This document shows, piece by piece, positions 54,747 through 63,703 of a DNA stretch of 64,000 bases (position 1 is its first letter; the number at the start of each line of letters is the position of its first letter). The notes under the pieces are model-generated. The model worked only from the letters and a program-made list of their open reading frames with translations, did not search any database and was not told where the DNA came from. The position numbers and the translations under genes are program-made. Origin of the DNA: Natronorubrum sediminis (GTDB lineage: Archaea; Halobacteriota; Halobacteria; Halobacteriales; Natrialbaceae); the NCBI RefSeq assembly GCF_900108095.1, contig NZ_FNWL01000001.1, forward strand, positions 310,001 to 374,000, read 5' to 3'.

Positions 54747-55499
54747 TCAGGACGAAAAGCCAGCCGTGGTGATGATCGGAGTGCCGTCTTCTCCGTCCTC
54801 GAGTTCGATGACAGCGTCGAAGAGCTGTTTGAGCGTATTCATCGTCTGCTCGTCGTGAGCCGTCGAGTCGATGACGTAGATACCGGTCGCATCGGCACTC
54901 TGGACACGCCCCGTAAAGACGTGCAAAAATCGAAACACGGTCTGGAGATTCGAATACAACAACAACGTCGACACGGAGTGCAGGAGCACCCGGTTCTCGG
55001 TCACGCCCCGGCCCTCGTAGAACTCCTCGAGAAACGCCGAGAGGCTGATTCCGATACCAGTCATATCGACGGGTGAAGACGCGTACTTCACTCGTGGATC
55101 GTCCTCGACGGTCCCGACCCCGCGTTGTTTCGTAACGCAGTCGACGACACCGACGGGACCGCTGTCTCGAGAACCGGCCGTCGACTCGCGACCCCCACTC
55201 GAGTCAGTCGCGGTAGTCGCTGCCTCCGCGACAGCCGCGTCCGCTCCGGAAGATTCGGGGGCTGTCTGGAGATCGTCGACCGACTCGTCGATCGCCTCGA
55301 GTACCGTCGTCGCGTCGTCTTCGGTCGAGACGACGATCGAACCACCACCTCGATCGACACCGTTTGCGAGGATATCGAACGCGAGGGTTCGTTTCCCCGT
55401 CATTGGGGGGCCAGCAACGAGCACGTTTGTCCCTGGTTGGAAGCCTTTCTCCGGGAGGCTATCGGCGAGACCATGCATACCTAATTTCACATCCATCAA
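54747..55499 (-). CDS. RecA/KaiC-like ATPase-fold protein (haloarchaeal HTR-like type)
   Basis: 250 aa, ATG 55499 or 55496. Seen: NVLVAGPPMTGKRTLAFDIL near residue 26 (P-loop GPPMTGKR with T after R), SIVVSTEDDATTVLEAIDES, a Ser/Ala/Thr-rich insert near 80-115, VLLHSVSTLLLYSNLQTVFR (Walker B-like hydrophobic strand) and TGIYVIDSTAHDEQTMNTL. The Walker A is slightly atypical. Proteins like this occur beside signal transducers in haloarchaea; no partner is visible here. Regulatory function is inference. Confidence 0.7.
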   Translation of the reverse strand: MMDVKLGMHGLADSLPEKGFQPGTNVLVAGPPMTGKRTLAFDILANGVDRGGGSIVVSTEDDATTVLEAIDESVDDLQTAPESSGADAAVAEAATTATDSSGGRESTAGSRDSGPVGVVDCVTKQRGVGTVEDDPRVKYASSPVDMTGIGISLSAFLEEFYEGRGVTENRVLLHSVSTLLLYSNLQTVFRFLHVFTGRVQSADATGIYVIDSTAHDEQTMNTLKQLFDAVIELEDGEDGTPIITTAGFSS

Positions 55500-55654
55500 C
55501 CGTTGTACCGGCCAGCAATCGAACGCTGACGATGATACCGTCTGCCAGTCAAATGTTCAAGCGAGGTTATATTGTTTTTGGTCGAACAGTAACGATCGAT
55601 AGTGATGGTAGTCGAACACCAAGATATCTTTCGTCACAACGGGTCATTCGGTAG

Positions 55655-56503
55655 TTACACCGGGAAAACGATCACGCCTCGGCCAACGATAAATGCGACA
55701 GCAGCGAGAAACGTTCCGTACTTGAGGTGCTCTTGTCCAGCCGTTGGATCGTCGAAACTCTCGTAGGTCGCGTAGCACATAATCGCGACGGCCGGAACGA
55801 CGAGCGCCAGATACGCAGCGCCGAATTCGCCGAGGAAATAGGGGAACGGACTCGCAGCGACGCCCACGAGCAACAATCCCGTCGCGACCAGCAGCGCCCG
55901 TCGCTCACCGATAGCGATCGGAAGCGTGTTCAGTCCCTCCTCTCGATCACCCTCGATATCCTCGACGTCCTTGATGATCTCTCGAGTCAGCGTGGCAATC
56001 GCTGCGAGCAAAAAGAGGACCACGGCTGGCCCTAACTCGCCGACCGCTGCTGCCCCGAAGAGGAACGTGCTCCCGACGAGATAGGCGACCAACGCGTTCC
56101 CGACTCCGGGGAGACCCTTGAACACCTCCGTGTACGCGACCAGCGCGGCGAGGTTGATCGCCGCAATCGCAATCGCCAGCCGTGGAAGCACGAGCGCGAG
56201 CGCGACCGCAGCCCCGAAGAGCACGAGACTGAATACGAGCGCACCGCGTGGCGACACCGCACCGCGGGGAATCGCTCGTTCGGGCTGATTGATTCGATCG
56301 ATCTCTCGGTCGAAGTAGTCGTTGATCGCGTTGCCCGCACCGACAGCCAGCCCAGTTGCCGCCACCGCAGCGGCCACCGCAAACGGGTACTCGCTAACGC
56401 TGCCGGCGACGAACGCCCCAATGAACGTCAACACGCTGGCCGCGACGACGTTCACCGGCCGCGTTAACTCGAGTAACCCACGAACCGTCTCTCCCGCTGT
56501 CAT
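55655..56503 (-). CDS. Digeranylgeranylglyceryl phosphate synthase (UbiA family)
   Basis: 282 aa from ATG 56503. Adds the second geranylgeranyl chain in archaeal membrane lipid synthesis. Seen: eight or nine membrane helices, the first Asp-rich motif NAINDYFDREIDRINQPERA near 62 and the second DVEDIEGDREEGLNTLPIAI near 187. Start is preceded by an in-frame GTG at 56512; the ATG fits the family N-terminus GLLELTRPVN. Other UbiA activities cannot be fully excluded. Confidence 0.88.
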   Translation of the reverse strand: MTAGETVRGLLELTRPVNVVAASVLTFIGAFVAGSVSEYPFAVAAAVAATGLAVGAGNAINDYFDREIDRINQPERAIPRGAVSPRGALVFSLVLFGAAVALALVLPRLAIAIAAINLAALVAYTEVFKGLPGVGNALVAYLVGSTFLFGAAAVGELGPAVVLFLLAAIATLTREIIKDVEDIEGDREEGLNTLPIAIGERRALLVATGLLLVGVAASPFPYFLGEFGAAYLALVVPAVAIMCYATYESFDDPTAGQEHLKYGTFLAAVAFIVGRGVIVFPV

Positions 56504-56647
56504 TGCCAGCACTGGTCAGCGAGCGTGGTTAAACGGTACGATATGCCGCCGCTATACCGCACTCGAGCATCAACACGAGCGGCTCTCGAGTGCGTTGGAA
56601 TTGGCTACCACATGCAAAGAGACGGACCAGTTCGTCGAGTGTCGTCG

Positions 56648-56830
56648 CTATCGCCACGCCTCGAGATCACAGAGTGCGTCACCATCGATCGAGAGCCACT
56701 TGCTCACCCTGTCGTCGCCGGACGCATCGGCGGGGACGGCAGTCCAGCTTTCTTCGTCTTCGGTGAGCAACTCGAGTGGTACGCCCTGCGATCGACCATC
56801 GTCGGGACCCGCAGCCTCGTTCACCGTCAT
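56648..56830 (-). CDS. Small haloarchaeal protein (DUF7511-like)
   Basis: 60 aa from ATG 56830. Seen: MTVNEAAGPDDGRSQGVPLE, then TEDEESWTAVPADASGDDRV and SKWLSIDGDALCDLEAWR. From memory the TVPADAS...W...LCDL pattern matches a small family called DUF7511; unverified. Function unknown. Divergent from the tRNA gene downstream on the plus strand. Confidence 0.6.
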   Translation of the reverse strand: MTVNEAAGPDDGRSQGVPLELLTEDEESWTAVPADASGDDRVSKWLSIDGDALCDLEAWR

Positions 56831-56952
56831 GCGTATCTCAGTAATAGCTCTCGACGACAAAGACCACCCTCGGTCGTTTTCATCGAGTGAGAAGCAACGC
56901 ACACTGTGGATGGTATGGTGGCCCCTGTCGAAATGGTTGCAAACCGAGCGAC

Positions 56953-56957
56953 TTATA
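56953..56957 (+). promoter_or_regulatory. TATA-like box upstream of tRNA-Arg
   Basis: TTATA in CTTATACGG about 30 nt upstream of the first tRNA base, as expected for an archaeal tRNA promoter. Confidence 0.4.
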
Positions 56958-56984
56958 CGGGGTCGACGGAAATTGCTCAAGTGA

Positions 56985-57059
56985 GGGCGCTTAGCTCAGT
57001 CTGGACAGAGTGCTTGGCTTCGGACCAAACCGTCGCGGGTTCAAATCCTGCAGCGCCCA
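56985..57059 (+). tRNA. tRNA-Arg (anticodon TCG)
   Basis: Cloverleaf read by eye: acceptor GGGCGCT pairs with AGCGCCC, D arm around GCTC-GAGT, anticodon loop CTTCGGA with T33 and anticodon TCG (reads CGA Arg codons), T arm GCGGG-TTCAAAT-CCTGC with one G-U. Discriminator base A. No CCA encoded and no intron. The outermost anticodon-stem pair (C27-A43) is a mismatch. It marks the boundary before the AT-richer accessory segment. Confidence 0.93.
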
Positions 57060-57286
57060 TTCGTTCTTCGAACGATCAACATCCGCCAGACGGCGGTCGG
57101 TCACTTATAAAGCGACTTTGGCTGTCGAATTTGATTTCGTTCGATAGTCGAACGATTTCGAATGAGGGCGGTTCCCTCCGGGGATTCGCGTACATCTAAA
57201 CACGGTTGGAAGGGGCATAATCATTGGGGGTTGGATGTGACGTGTAACCGAAACGATCACCTCTGTGTCGCACGCACCTCGATCTG

Positions 57287-57517
57287 ATGCGAAGGTTTGA
57301 ACAGGGGGACCGCGTGCGCGTTGACATCCCAGACGAGACCGATCCCGATCATGACCGACTCCACGGAAAGCATGGTACCGTGATTGAGGTCTTCGAGGAT
57401 GACGCTGGTGAGGAAACCGGTGATCCTCGTGATTCACATCTATTCGACGTTCAACTCAACGACGGGAGTGTCGAACAGCTCCGCTGGCGGGATTTGCGAC
57501 CAGGTTCCAACGAATGA
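57287..57517 (+). CDS. Small SH3/KOW-like domain protein (DUF8139-like)
   Basis: 76 aa. Seen: MRRFEQGDRVRVDIPDETDP, HGKHGTVIEVFEDDAGEETG and HLFDVQLNDGSVEQLRWRDL, a beta-barrel pattern (GDRVRV... GTVIEV... DVQL) like KOW/SH3-type domains that bind RNA or protein. Function unknown; the DUF name is from memory. It lies between the tRNA and the restriction operon and converges with hsdR. The 227 nt between tRNA and this gene hold nothing I can support. Confidence 0.65.
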   Translation: MRRFEQGDRVRVDIPDETDPDHDRLHGKHGTVIEVFEDDAGEETGDPRDSHLFDVQLNDGSVEQLRWRDLRPGSNE

Positions 57518-57568
57518 TTTGGGTAACTACAGACACGATGACTATGATAGAACGTCTGCTTTTTTCGA

Positions 57569-60526
57569 CTATGCGCTAACGTCTCCGTAGAGTGCTTCAG
57601 CTTGATGGACAATTGGATCCACCAAGGGTTCATACTCTCCATGAGACAATCCATTTTTCCGGAGTAAGCCTTTGACCCGCGTCTTTAGCTTCGAGCGCAT
57701 CGCCTTCCGGTTGGTCCAATCGATATTGACGTTCTCTTTCAGCATCTCGCACACCTCCTGAGCGATCTCTTGGAGTAGTCCGTCGTCGATTTCCATTTCC
57801 GTATTAGTGGCTATTGCATCGTAAAACGCCAATTCCTCGGCAGAGAGTCCTAACCGTTCTTTCCGCCGATCCTCCTGCTGAAGTTCCTCAGCGTAATTCC
57901 GCAACTCTTCGATCACTTCTTCAGTCGTCAGGAACTGGTTATTGTACTCATTGAGGGTCTCCTCCAACTCTTCCTCGAAAGATTCGTACTTTGCGAGATT
58001 CTGTTGTTTCCGAGTCGAGATTTCGTTCCGGAGCAGTTTCTCAAGCATCTTCACCTGGAGCTCTGGTTGCTCGACACGCTCGACGTCAGAAAGGAACTCA
58101 TCGCTAACAATCGGTTCCTCCGACTTCCATTTCTCAAACCCAGCGACGGACACGACATCGTCAGCAGTGATACCCTCTGCGATCAATTTCTTCATCGCCG
58201 AGTCCAGTTCATCGTCTCTAGAGGTGCTATCACTCTCCAAGGATCGTAGGCTGTCTCTGACTGCCTCGAAGAAGAGCAGATCAGAGCGAATTTCGCTGGC
58301 TGCGTTATGAGGCGTCACCAATGCGAAGGCGCGTTTGAGTTCCGCTACAGCCTGCATGAACTCTTCTTGTTTCTCTTCGGTAGCGATAACCTCGCTTTCA
58401 GCACGGTGAATCAGTCGGGACAGTTCGAGTTCACTCAGTTCCTGCCATCCCTCGTAATCGACCCGCGAGAGGTACCGAGAGACCTTGTGGTGCTTCTGTT
58501 TCATCACCTCGACGGCAGTTTCGACATCTACCATCGCCATCTCCTGGATGTCGGACGTGTACTTGTCCAGTGCTTGGCGTAGATCCTCCGCAATGCCGAT
58601 GTAGTCCACCACGAGCCCTCCAGGTTTGTCCTTGTAGACCCGGTTCACCCTCCCTATTGCCTGGAGCAGATTGTGGTTCTTCATCGGACGATCGACGTAG
58701 AGAGTATGCAACGGTGGGCAATCGAAGCCAGTCGTCCACTTATCGCAGACAACGATGATCTTGAGAGGGTCGTCTGGATCCTTGAACCGACGTTTGAGCT
58801 TCCTTTCACTCGTAGGATCGTCGATGTGCTCTTCTGGCTCTGAGATGACCACGCCAACTTCCGGAGCATCTGGTTGCTGTTCGATGTAGCGCTTGTATTT
58901 GACCGCAGCCTTCCGGCTGATGGAAACGACCATCGCCTTCCCCTCGATTTCACGGTCGTTGTAGTGGCCAACTATGTCACCCGCGATTTTGTTGAGACGG
59001 TCGTCGGCGTTCTCGATGATTCGACGAAGCTCAGTCCACTTCTCAACAAGTTCGTTCTCAAGTTCTTCGTCAGCCGAGTCGAGTAATTCCCGTACTGACT
59101 CGCTGATCGCTTCCTTATTGAACTGAAGTTTTGCGAACCGGGATTCGTAGTAAATCGGGACCGTTGAACCGTCTTCCTCAGAGCGGTCGATAGTGTACTG
59201 GCTGACGTACTCACCGAACGTCATTCGGGTTGCGTTGTCACCATCGTGAATCGGCGTGGCAGTAAAGCCGATGAAGGAGGCATTGGGGAGCGCATCCCGA
59301 AGGTTCTCTCCCAACTCTTTCGTTTGTGATCGATGGGCTTCGTCTGCCATCACGATCACATCCTCCCGCTCGTTGACGACAGGATGCTTGCGTTCGTCTT
59401 TTTGGGTCTGGAATTTCTGTATCGTGGTGAATATCAGTCCGCCTGTCTGCCGGTCAAGTTTGTTACGCAGGTCTGTGATGGTATCAGCCCAGCTCACGTT
59501 GTAGCCGGCATCGGTGAACGTATGCGTAATTTGCTCGTCTAGCTCGTTTCGGTCTGTGACGACGACGAACGTCGGATTCCCGAAGTCATCACTCCTTCGG
59601 ATCTTCCGCACGAAGTAAACCATCGAGAGGGACTTCCCTGATCCTTGAGTGTGCCAATAGACGCCAATTCGTCCCAGTTCGTTTCCTTGGGTTTTCTTCG
59701 CGCTCTCTGCGGCTTCTCGGACGCCGTAGAACTGGTGGTACCCTGCCAGCATCTTCACCGGTTGGCCGTCCTTTTCGCTGAAGACGATGAAGTTCTCAAT
59801 GAGGTCTAGGAGTCGTTCCTTTTCAAACACACCCCGAAGTAGAACCTCTTGTTCAGGCAGGTCATCTCGCTCATCGCCTTCTTCTTCGATGTATCGCCAA
59901 GGACGGTACCATTGCCACCCTGCATCAAGGCAGCCAATCCGGGCCTCATTCAAATCTGTCAGCCCAATAACTTCGTTGAATCGAAAGAGTGGCGAGATAT
60001 CGTCTCGATATCGGCTGTTGACTTGGTCATATGCGTTTTCCAACGTTGCCTTCGGATCAGTCGGGTTCTTGAATTCGAGAACGCCTATAGGCAGTCCGTT
60101 GATGAAGACAACTAGATCTGGTCGGCGACGAGGGTTATCTCCGACTTGGACAGTGAATTGAGTAGTAATGAGCCAGTCGTTATTTTCAGGATCATCGTAA
60201 TCAATAGGTTCAACAAATCGACCGACTTGCTCGCCATCCTTTTCGAACTCAACCTGGATCCCATCTACTAGCTGTGTATGCACACTCTGGTTATCTTCAA
60301 GAAGATTGGGAGATTGAGTACTTGTAAGTTCACGAACTGCCTCATCTATCGCATTATCTGGGACTTTCGGATTGATGATACGGAGCTGATCTCTAAGTCG
60401 TTGACGAAGAACTACATTTGATGTAGAGCGACGCTCAGAATCGAGATCTTTTCCATAATTATACCCAAGGCTCTGAAATATCTCGATGGCAGGCATTTCC
60501 GCCAATTCTAGTTCATTGAGCCCCAT
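57569..60526 (-). CDS. hsdR: Type I restriction enzyme R subunit HsdR
   Basis: 985 aa. ATP-dependent translocase/nuclease of a type I system. Seen: PD-ExK nuclease RRRPDLVVFINGLPIGVLEF with Asp 137 and E151-F-K153; Walker A GVYWHTQGSGKSLSM near residue 300; DEAH box VMADEAHRSQ near 395; GFTATPIHDGDNAT; and motif VI-like AIGRVNRVYKDKPGGLVVDY near 620. All helicase motifs look intact and the frame is open throughout, so it is probably functional. Follows hsdS by 26 nt. The coding bases are visibly less GC-rich than in the core genes. Confidence 0.93.
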   Translation of the reverse strand: MGLNELELAEMPAIEIFQSLGYNYGKDLDSERRSTSNVVLRQRLRDQLRIINPKVPDNAIDEAVRELTSTQSPNLLEDNQSVHTQLVDGIQVEFEKDGEQVGRFVEPIDYDDPENNDWLITTQFTVQVGDNPRRRPDLVVFINGLPIGVLEFKNPTDPKATLENAYDQVNSRYRDDISPLFRFNEVIGLTDLNEARIGCLDAGWQWYRPWRYIEEEGDERDDLPEQEVLLRGVFEKERLLDLIENFIVFSEKDGQPVKMLAGYHQFYGVREAAESAKKTQGNELGRIGVYWHTQGSGKSLSMVYFVRKIRRSDDFGNPTFVVVTDRNELDEQITHTFTDAGYNVSWADTITDLRNKLDRQTGGLIFTTIQKFQTQKDERKHPVVNEREDVIVMADEAHRSQTKELGENLRDALPNASFIGFTATPIHDGDNATRMTFGEYVSQYTIDRSEEDGSTVPIYYESRFAKLQFNKEAISESVRELLDSADEELENELVEKWTELRRIIENADDRLNKIAGDIVGHYNDREIEGKAMVVSISRKAAVKYKRYIEQQPDAPEVGVVISEPEEHIDDPTSERKLKRRFKDPDDPLKIIVVCDKWTTGFDCPPLHTLYVDRPMKNHNLLQAIGRVNRVYKDKPGGLVVDYIGIAEDLRQALDKYTSDIQEMAMVDVETAVEVMKQKHHKVSRYLSRVDYEGWQELSELELSRLIHRAESEVIATEEKQEEFMQAVAELKRAFALVTPHNAASEIRSDLLFFEAVRDSLRSLESDSTSRDDELDSAMKKLIAEGITADDVVSVAGFEKWKSEEPIVSDEFLSDVERVEQPELQVKMLEKLLRNEISTRKQQNLAKYESFEEELEETLNEYNNQFLTTEEVIEELRNYAEELQQEDRRKERLGLSAEELAFYDAIATNTEMEIDDGLLQEIAQEVCEMLKENVNIDWTNRKAMRSKLKTRVKGLLRKNGLSHGEYEPLVDPIVHQAEALYGDVSA

Positions 60527-60552
60527 TGGATATTGTCTGTTGAATTTCCTCT

Positions 60553-61857
60553 TTAATTATTGTCAGGGTCAATACGGACGTGTCCAGATAATAACTCTGG
60601 AAGGAGAGTATTCCGCACCTGTTCCAAGGTTATCGACTCTTTTATATTATGATTGATTTGTTCATGTAAGGGGCGTACAAGGTTGTCAAACGCCTGCCTA
60701 ACTTCCTTGGGAGGAAGGATCACACGCAGGTCTTCTATTTCGCTCACATGCAATGTCTCGAAGATTGATCGAGACAATGTTTTTCTCCCGATTTCTGCCT
60801 TCATCAATGGAGACAACATATATTCTCTTAGAAGAGGAGGCGATAATTGTTCTTTATCTGGACGAATACAAACTAAGTTCCTTCCGATTGCACCCTCCAC
60901 TCCCTCTGGAATTTGAGCTACTGCTCCGACACGCCCGTCTTTCGATATAATTACATCACCTGGCTTCGCTGTTATTCGTCTTGTCCACTTTTCATAATCT
61001 TCTGCGGAAATGAGGTATTTGTTATCCAAAGCTAACTCGCCGTTTTCGCCAATGTCATTCACTTCAATGTAGAAATTCCCGTAATCTTGCTCATCAGGTT
61101 TCTTTGAATGCAAGCAGTCTACTACCTTTGCAACTTCTGACATTTGTTTTACCTGCCATTCGTCCGGTATTTCTCTACCAATCCCATCTCGGTATGAACG
61201 AGGTTCTTCTTCGAAAGGCTCTAACTCAATAAACCAATTTCGAAATATTGCTTGGGAAACCTGATTGCAGAGACTTATCACTCGCTTGTTTGAATCAATT
61301 TTGGAATCTAGGTTATTGAGCGCTTCCCCGATCCTCTTCTGCTCCTCCATCGGTGGGAGAGCAACGAGTACATCATCAAGCACATCCCAGTCTGCACGGG
61401 GCATTCGAGTTCCTGTTGAGGTCTTATCCGCTATATTGATGAAGTCTTGTCGAAACAGCGTATAGTGAAGAAAGTCTCTATCTACGCCCTCCTTGGGACG
61501 TATCACATCCATATCAGTGGAACATACACCACCAAATTCCGTCTTGATTACTTTCCTAAAATATGGGCGCAAACGGCCAAATAAGATATCTCCTTCTTTG
61601 AATCTGTATTTTTTACTTGAAACCTCTTCTGCGTAACCATGACTTTTCGCCCTTGTTGAGGATTTGTCTAGGTGTTTCAAACTTAGGTACTTGTCCTCCG
61701 GAAATTCCTGAGGATCAACTCGATTACTAACTCTCTCTTTTAATTCGCCTATTCGAACGATGTCCCATCCGTCTGGAATTTCCTCAGGAGCCAGACTAAA
61801 TTTATGCTTGCTCTCGGGTTCCTTATTAAACTCCGAGATATCTTTTTGAGGGGTCAA
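60553..61857 (-). CDS. hsdS: Type I restriction enzyme specificity subunit HsdS
   Basis: 434 aa. Recognises the bipartite DNA target. Seen: two target-recognition halves, each followed by a conserved helix: LVALPPMEEQKRIGEALNNL near residue 170 and RVILPPKEVRQAFDNLVRPL near 378, the usual dimer-spacer pattern. The first half has LSLKHLDKSSTRAKSHGYAE and the second GDVIISKDGRVGAVAQIPEG. Full length. Overlaps hsdM by 4 nt (ATGA). The target sequence cannot be predicted from the protein. Confidence 0.92.
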   Translation of the reverse strand: MTPQKDISEFNKEPESKHKFSLAPEEIPDGWDIVRIGELKERVSNRVDPQEFPEDKYLSLKHLDKSSTRAKSHGYAEEVSSKKYRFKEGDILFGRLRPYFRKVIKTEFGGVCSTDMDVIRPKEGVDRDFLHYTLFRQDFINIADKTSTGTRMPRADWDVLDDVLVALPPMEEQKRIGEALNNLDSKIDSNKRVISLCNQVSQAIFRNWFIELEPFEEEPRSYRDGIGREIPDEWQVKQMSEVAKVVDCLHSKKPDEQDYGNFYIEVNDIGENGELALDNKYLISAEDYEKWTRRITAKPGDVIISKDGRVGAVAQIPEGVEGAIGRNLVCIRPDKEQLSPPLLREYMLSPLMKAEIGRKTLSRSIFETLHVSEIEDLRVILPPKEVRQAFDNLVRPLHEQINHNIKESITLEQVRNTLLPELLSGHVRIDPDNN

Positions 61858-63422
61858 AATCCAACCTCCTCAAGAGTCTCTTCAATTCCTTGTTGGAGTT
61901 CGTTCGAGCGCTGGATTTCTTCCCGAAGCTCTGAACTGAGCTCACCCATTTTCACATCAAACGGCACTTCATCTCCAATTTCTTGCTCAACACCAACGTA
62001 CCGGCCAGGTGTGAGCAGATAATTATTGTCGGCAATCTCATCTACTGTAGCTATCTTGCAAAATCCAAGTTCGTCCTCATATTCGGAAACCCCGTCTTCT
62101 CCTCGATAAGCCCGTACAGTGTCTGCGACTTTGTGAATATGGTCGGTGTTCAGGTGATTCGTGGTACGGTCAAGTGATTCATATAGGTCATGAGCGTCGA
62201 TAAATAATGTTTCTTCAGAACGATTTCTATACTGGTCGGAGTCTTTACCTTTGCTAATCACCCATAGGCAAACCGGTATTTGAGTCGTATAAAAGAGCTT
62301 TTCGGGAAGTGCAATAATGGCATCTACGAGATCGTCCTCAATAATCTGTTGCCGAATTTCACCTTCAGTTCCCTGTACTGACATTGAACCATTAGCCATG
62401 ACAGTCCCGGCCATACCATCATCGTCCAAGTGGTGTATCATGTGCTGAATGAAGGCGAAATTCGCATTATTAGCTGGAGGAAGTCCATATTTAAAACGTG
62501 AATCATCATCAGAGACCGTTTCTTTCCCCCATTCGCTCATGTTGAACGGAGGGTTGGTGATGACTTTATCTGCGCGAAGATTGGGGAACCGATCGTTTCG
62601 GATGCTATCCCCGAGTTGAATGTTACCATCGATACCGCGCAGGTAGAGATTCATCTTACAGATACGCCAAGTAGCATCGTTGACCTCCTGCCCAAAGATG
62701 GATACCTGGCTTTCGTCTCCTCCCTTTCGCTCAAGGAATTTGTGACTCTGAACAAACATCCCGCCTGAACCACAGAACGGGTCAAAGATGCGTCCCTCAA
62801 AGGGTTCCAAGATCTCCACCAGTAGTTCGACAACGTGTTTCGGCGTATAGAACTCTCCACCACGATGGCCTTCTTTCCGGGCAAATTCCTTGATGAAGTA
62901 TTCGTAGACGCGACCGAAGACGTCCTCGTCTTGAGTGTCTTTTCGGTTGCCGAGGTCGAGTTCTGCGAATTCGTTAAGCAGTCCTTCCAGTGTATCCTGA
63001 GGAATCCGCGAATATCGTTTCGGCAGCATTCCATCGAGACGGTCAGGGTTCTCGTTTTCGATAGCCCTCATCGCATCGTCGATCTGTGCCCCGATGTCAG
63101 GGTCTGTTGCGTTGTCAATGAGTTGCTCCCATCGCGCCTCCTCAGGAACATAGAACACGTTCTCACCGTGGTACGCGTCCTTGTCCTCCAGAATGAACTG
63201 ACGCTCTTCGTCGTCATCCCCACAGTAGTACATCGAATCTTCGTCGTTCGTCAGTTCACGAAGCTCAACCCGGCGCTGTTCGAACGCGTCAGACATGTAC
63301 TTAAGAAAGAGGAGGCCGAGCACGATGTGCTTGTATTCTGCTGACTCAACAGGCCCGCGAAGTCCCTCCGCAGATTGCCACAGACTCTTCTCGAAATCGC
63401 CGTTGTCGCCGTTAATACTCAC
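61854..63422 (-). CDS. hsdM: Type I DNA methyltransferase subunit HsdM
   Basis: 522 aa from GTG 63422 (no in-frame ATG sits upstream). N6-adenine methyltransferase. Seen: N-terminal HsdM_N helical domain (KSLWQSAEGLRGPVESAEYK), motif I RIFDPFCGSGGMFVQSHKFL near 212, and motif IV KVITNPPFNMSEWGKE near 290 with the catalytic NPPF. Length is normal. First gene of the hsdM-S-R operon. All three subunits are intact, so modification and restriction should both be active. Confidence 0.93.
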   Translation of the reverse strand: MSINGDNGDFEKSLWQSAEGLRGPVESAEYKHIVLGLLFLKYMSDAFEQRRVELRELTNDEDSMYYCGDDDEERQFILEDKDAYHGENVFYVPEEARWEQLIDNATDPDIGAQIDDAMRAIENENPDRLDGMLPKRYSRIPQDTLEGLLNEFAELDLGNRKDTQDEDVFGRVYEYFIKEFARKEGHRGGEFYTPKHVVELLVEILEPFEGRIFDPFCGSGGMFVQSHKFLERKGGDESQVSIFGQEVNDATWRICKMNLYLRGIDGNIQLGDSIRNDRFPNLRADKVITNPPFNMSEWGKETVSDDDSRFKYGLPPANNANFAFIQHMIHHLDDDGMAGTVMANGSMSVQGTEGEIRQQIIEDDLVDAIIALPEKLFYTTQIPVCLWVISKGKDSDQYRNRSEETLFIDAHDLYESLDRTTNHLNTDHIHKVADTVRAYRGEDGVSEYEDELGFCKIATVDEIADNNYLLTPGRYVGVEQEIGDEVPFDVKMGELSSELREEIQRSNELQQGIEETLEEVGF

Positions 63423-63659
63423 ACTCTCATGCTGGTTGTTCAGGTGACTTCAACTTTTGCCAATTCCATCAGGAGGTGTCAACTGTTGATAGTCCTTCTT
63501 CAAGATGCCCAATTGTTGCATTAGCGTGTTTTCGATCCGTAGTCCCACACTGATGACTTTTCCACTGGCAAAAATCAGGAGCGTGACCTCGAACTGTGAC
63601 GGACGGTAAATCAGCCCGGGTTCTTATTCGTGGTTGAGCATGGATGGGGCATCAGAAGG

Positions 63660-63665
63660 TTATAA
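63660..63665 (+). promoter_or_regulatory. TATA box upstream of the TBP-like gene
   Basis: TTATAA lies 39-44 nt before the ATG at 63704, which would give a short leader. The upstream region 63423-63703 otherwise holds a direct repeat of GGCATCAGAA (around 63648 and 63672) and nothing I can call a gene. Confidence 0.45.
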
Positions 63666-63703
63666 TCCGTGGCATCAGAATCATCTGTGTACAAACGAGT
63701 AAG